This document shows positions 63,101-64,000 of a stretch of 64,000 nt of DNA, piece after piece. The notes under the pieces are model-generated. The model did no database searches, was not told the origin of the DNA, and saw only the letters and a list, made by a program, of their open reading frames with translations. A program made the position numbers and the translations under genes. Position 1 is the stretch's first letter. Each line of letters opens with the position of its first letter. Source of the DNA: Serinus canaria (taxonomy: Eukaryota; Chordata; Aves; Passeriformes; Fringillidae); the NCBI RefSeq assembly GCF_022539315.1, contig NC_066343.1:38700706-38764705 (forward strand). Reading direction: 5' to 3'.

Positions 63101-64000
63101 TAATATGCAGCAATCAATTTTAGTCCCTAAAGTGCCCCAGAGGGTGTAGATGTGATTGTGGAATAAAGAGATGCATGGAAATTCAAAATGATGAACAGCT
63201 CAAAAAAACTTGCAATCTACTGGCATTATGAGGAATATCAGTATATTATTAATTGTGGTAATTTTTTTCATTTTGAGAGAGAGCTCTTCTCTTTTGGGAA
63301 TGTAAATAAACTCACTGCAGCTTTATTAAAGGGTTTTCATAAACTAAGTTTCATTAAAGGGAAGATATGCAGCATTTCATCATGCCTCTAATGTCTGATT
63401 TGGACAGATCAGCTCCTTGATCTAAGCTTCTGATACTTGTGTAGCCCTGATTCAGGGAAGCATTTATATTCAGGAGCAGCCCTTAGTATCAAACACAGAC
63501 ACAAGTGATTTTCTAAATGGGAAAGGCCTCAAAGACGTATTTAAATTCTTGCTTGGCTCAGGAGTTGCTTGCTGTCTTTTATGATGCTGTGAAACAGAAA
63601 CAAATGTGACGAAGTATGTAACAAATGTTACTGAAGTATGAGCTGTGAACAGCAGCAGCTCCAGCTGGAGAGCCCTCCTCTCTGACTCCAAGCTTCTGAC
63701 TGCCCTTGCATAGCCTGATCCTAAAGTAGGTGGGACCATGATTTTACTAGGTTCATTTCTTTTCCTTCCTTCAGGATCTAGCTGTATATAAAAGAATTGA
63801 AATTAAGCCAAAACCAAACAAAAAGCTCACAACCAAAAACAAGGCCATATATGCAAATTTTGAGATCTTGAGTAGAAAGGAGTATCTGCATGTTTGACCT
63901 AGGAGAAATTATGTCTTGTGGGAATGTTTTGTGTGAGGAAGCTTTTATTTGTTAGGCCTTTACTCCCATGAAACAACTCAGATGATGTTAGCAGAGCAAG
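60180..64000. other. AT-rich sequence to the right end, no supported gene
   Basis: After the CpG-rich segment the sequence returns to AT-rich desert with only short frames (such as 61866-62081) and an (AT)n run near 61.68 kb. If the CpG-rich segment is a promoter reading rightwards, its first intron would lie here, but I see no confirming exon. Confidence 0.5.

Overview
The window is vertebrate nuclear DNA, almost certainly from a bird. The evidence is the AT-rich, intron-like sequence, at least nine CR1 LINE fragments (several ending in the bird-type ATTCTATGA/ATTCTGTGA 3' tail), short solo LTRs, and one recognisable spliced gene. A passerine is likely from the LTR types, but that is inference.

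The only protein-coding gene I can support is the 3' end of AGTPBP1 (cytosolic carboxypeptidase 1, CCP1/Nna1) on the + strand. Three exons are visible at 983-1159, 6400-6560 and 19450-19624. They have matching phases and canonical AG/GT junctions, and they give the last 170 codons of the enzyme. These include the catalytic glutamate of the peptidase domain and the acidic C-terminal tail. In birds this gene is on the Z chromosome, so the window is probably Z-linked. The two introns (5.2 and 12.9 kb) hold two ancient sauropsid repeats at 4.65-4.99 kb and CR1 copies at 7.9-8.7, 10.6 and 13.5-14.8 kb.

From about 20 kb to the right end I find no supported protein-coding gene. This fits the gene desert that lies downstream of AGTPBP1 in other amniotes. 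The desert holds CR1 copies (20.6, 26.9-27.2, 30.6, 48.0-49.3, 50.1, 53.65-55.28 kb). A 295-bp solo LTR has a perfect 6-bp target duplication (38133-38427). A 444-bp solo LTR is nested inside a CR1 with a 4-bp duplication (54620-55063). A further LTR-like segment lies at 26.04-26.84 kb. Several GC-richer blocks remain unidentified.

The most interesting non-repeat region is 56.1-60.2 kb. Two small CpG-island-like segments carry CTCF-type motifs: two on the - strand at 56.25-56.32 kb and a weaker one on the + strand at 60.03 kb. That divergent arrangement is expected at a chromatin-domain boundary. A minisatellite mixing 20- and 24-bp units (about 59664-59974) abuts the second island. I saw no sign of a bacterial or phage system, CRISPR array, tRNA or rRNA gene.
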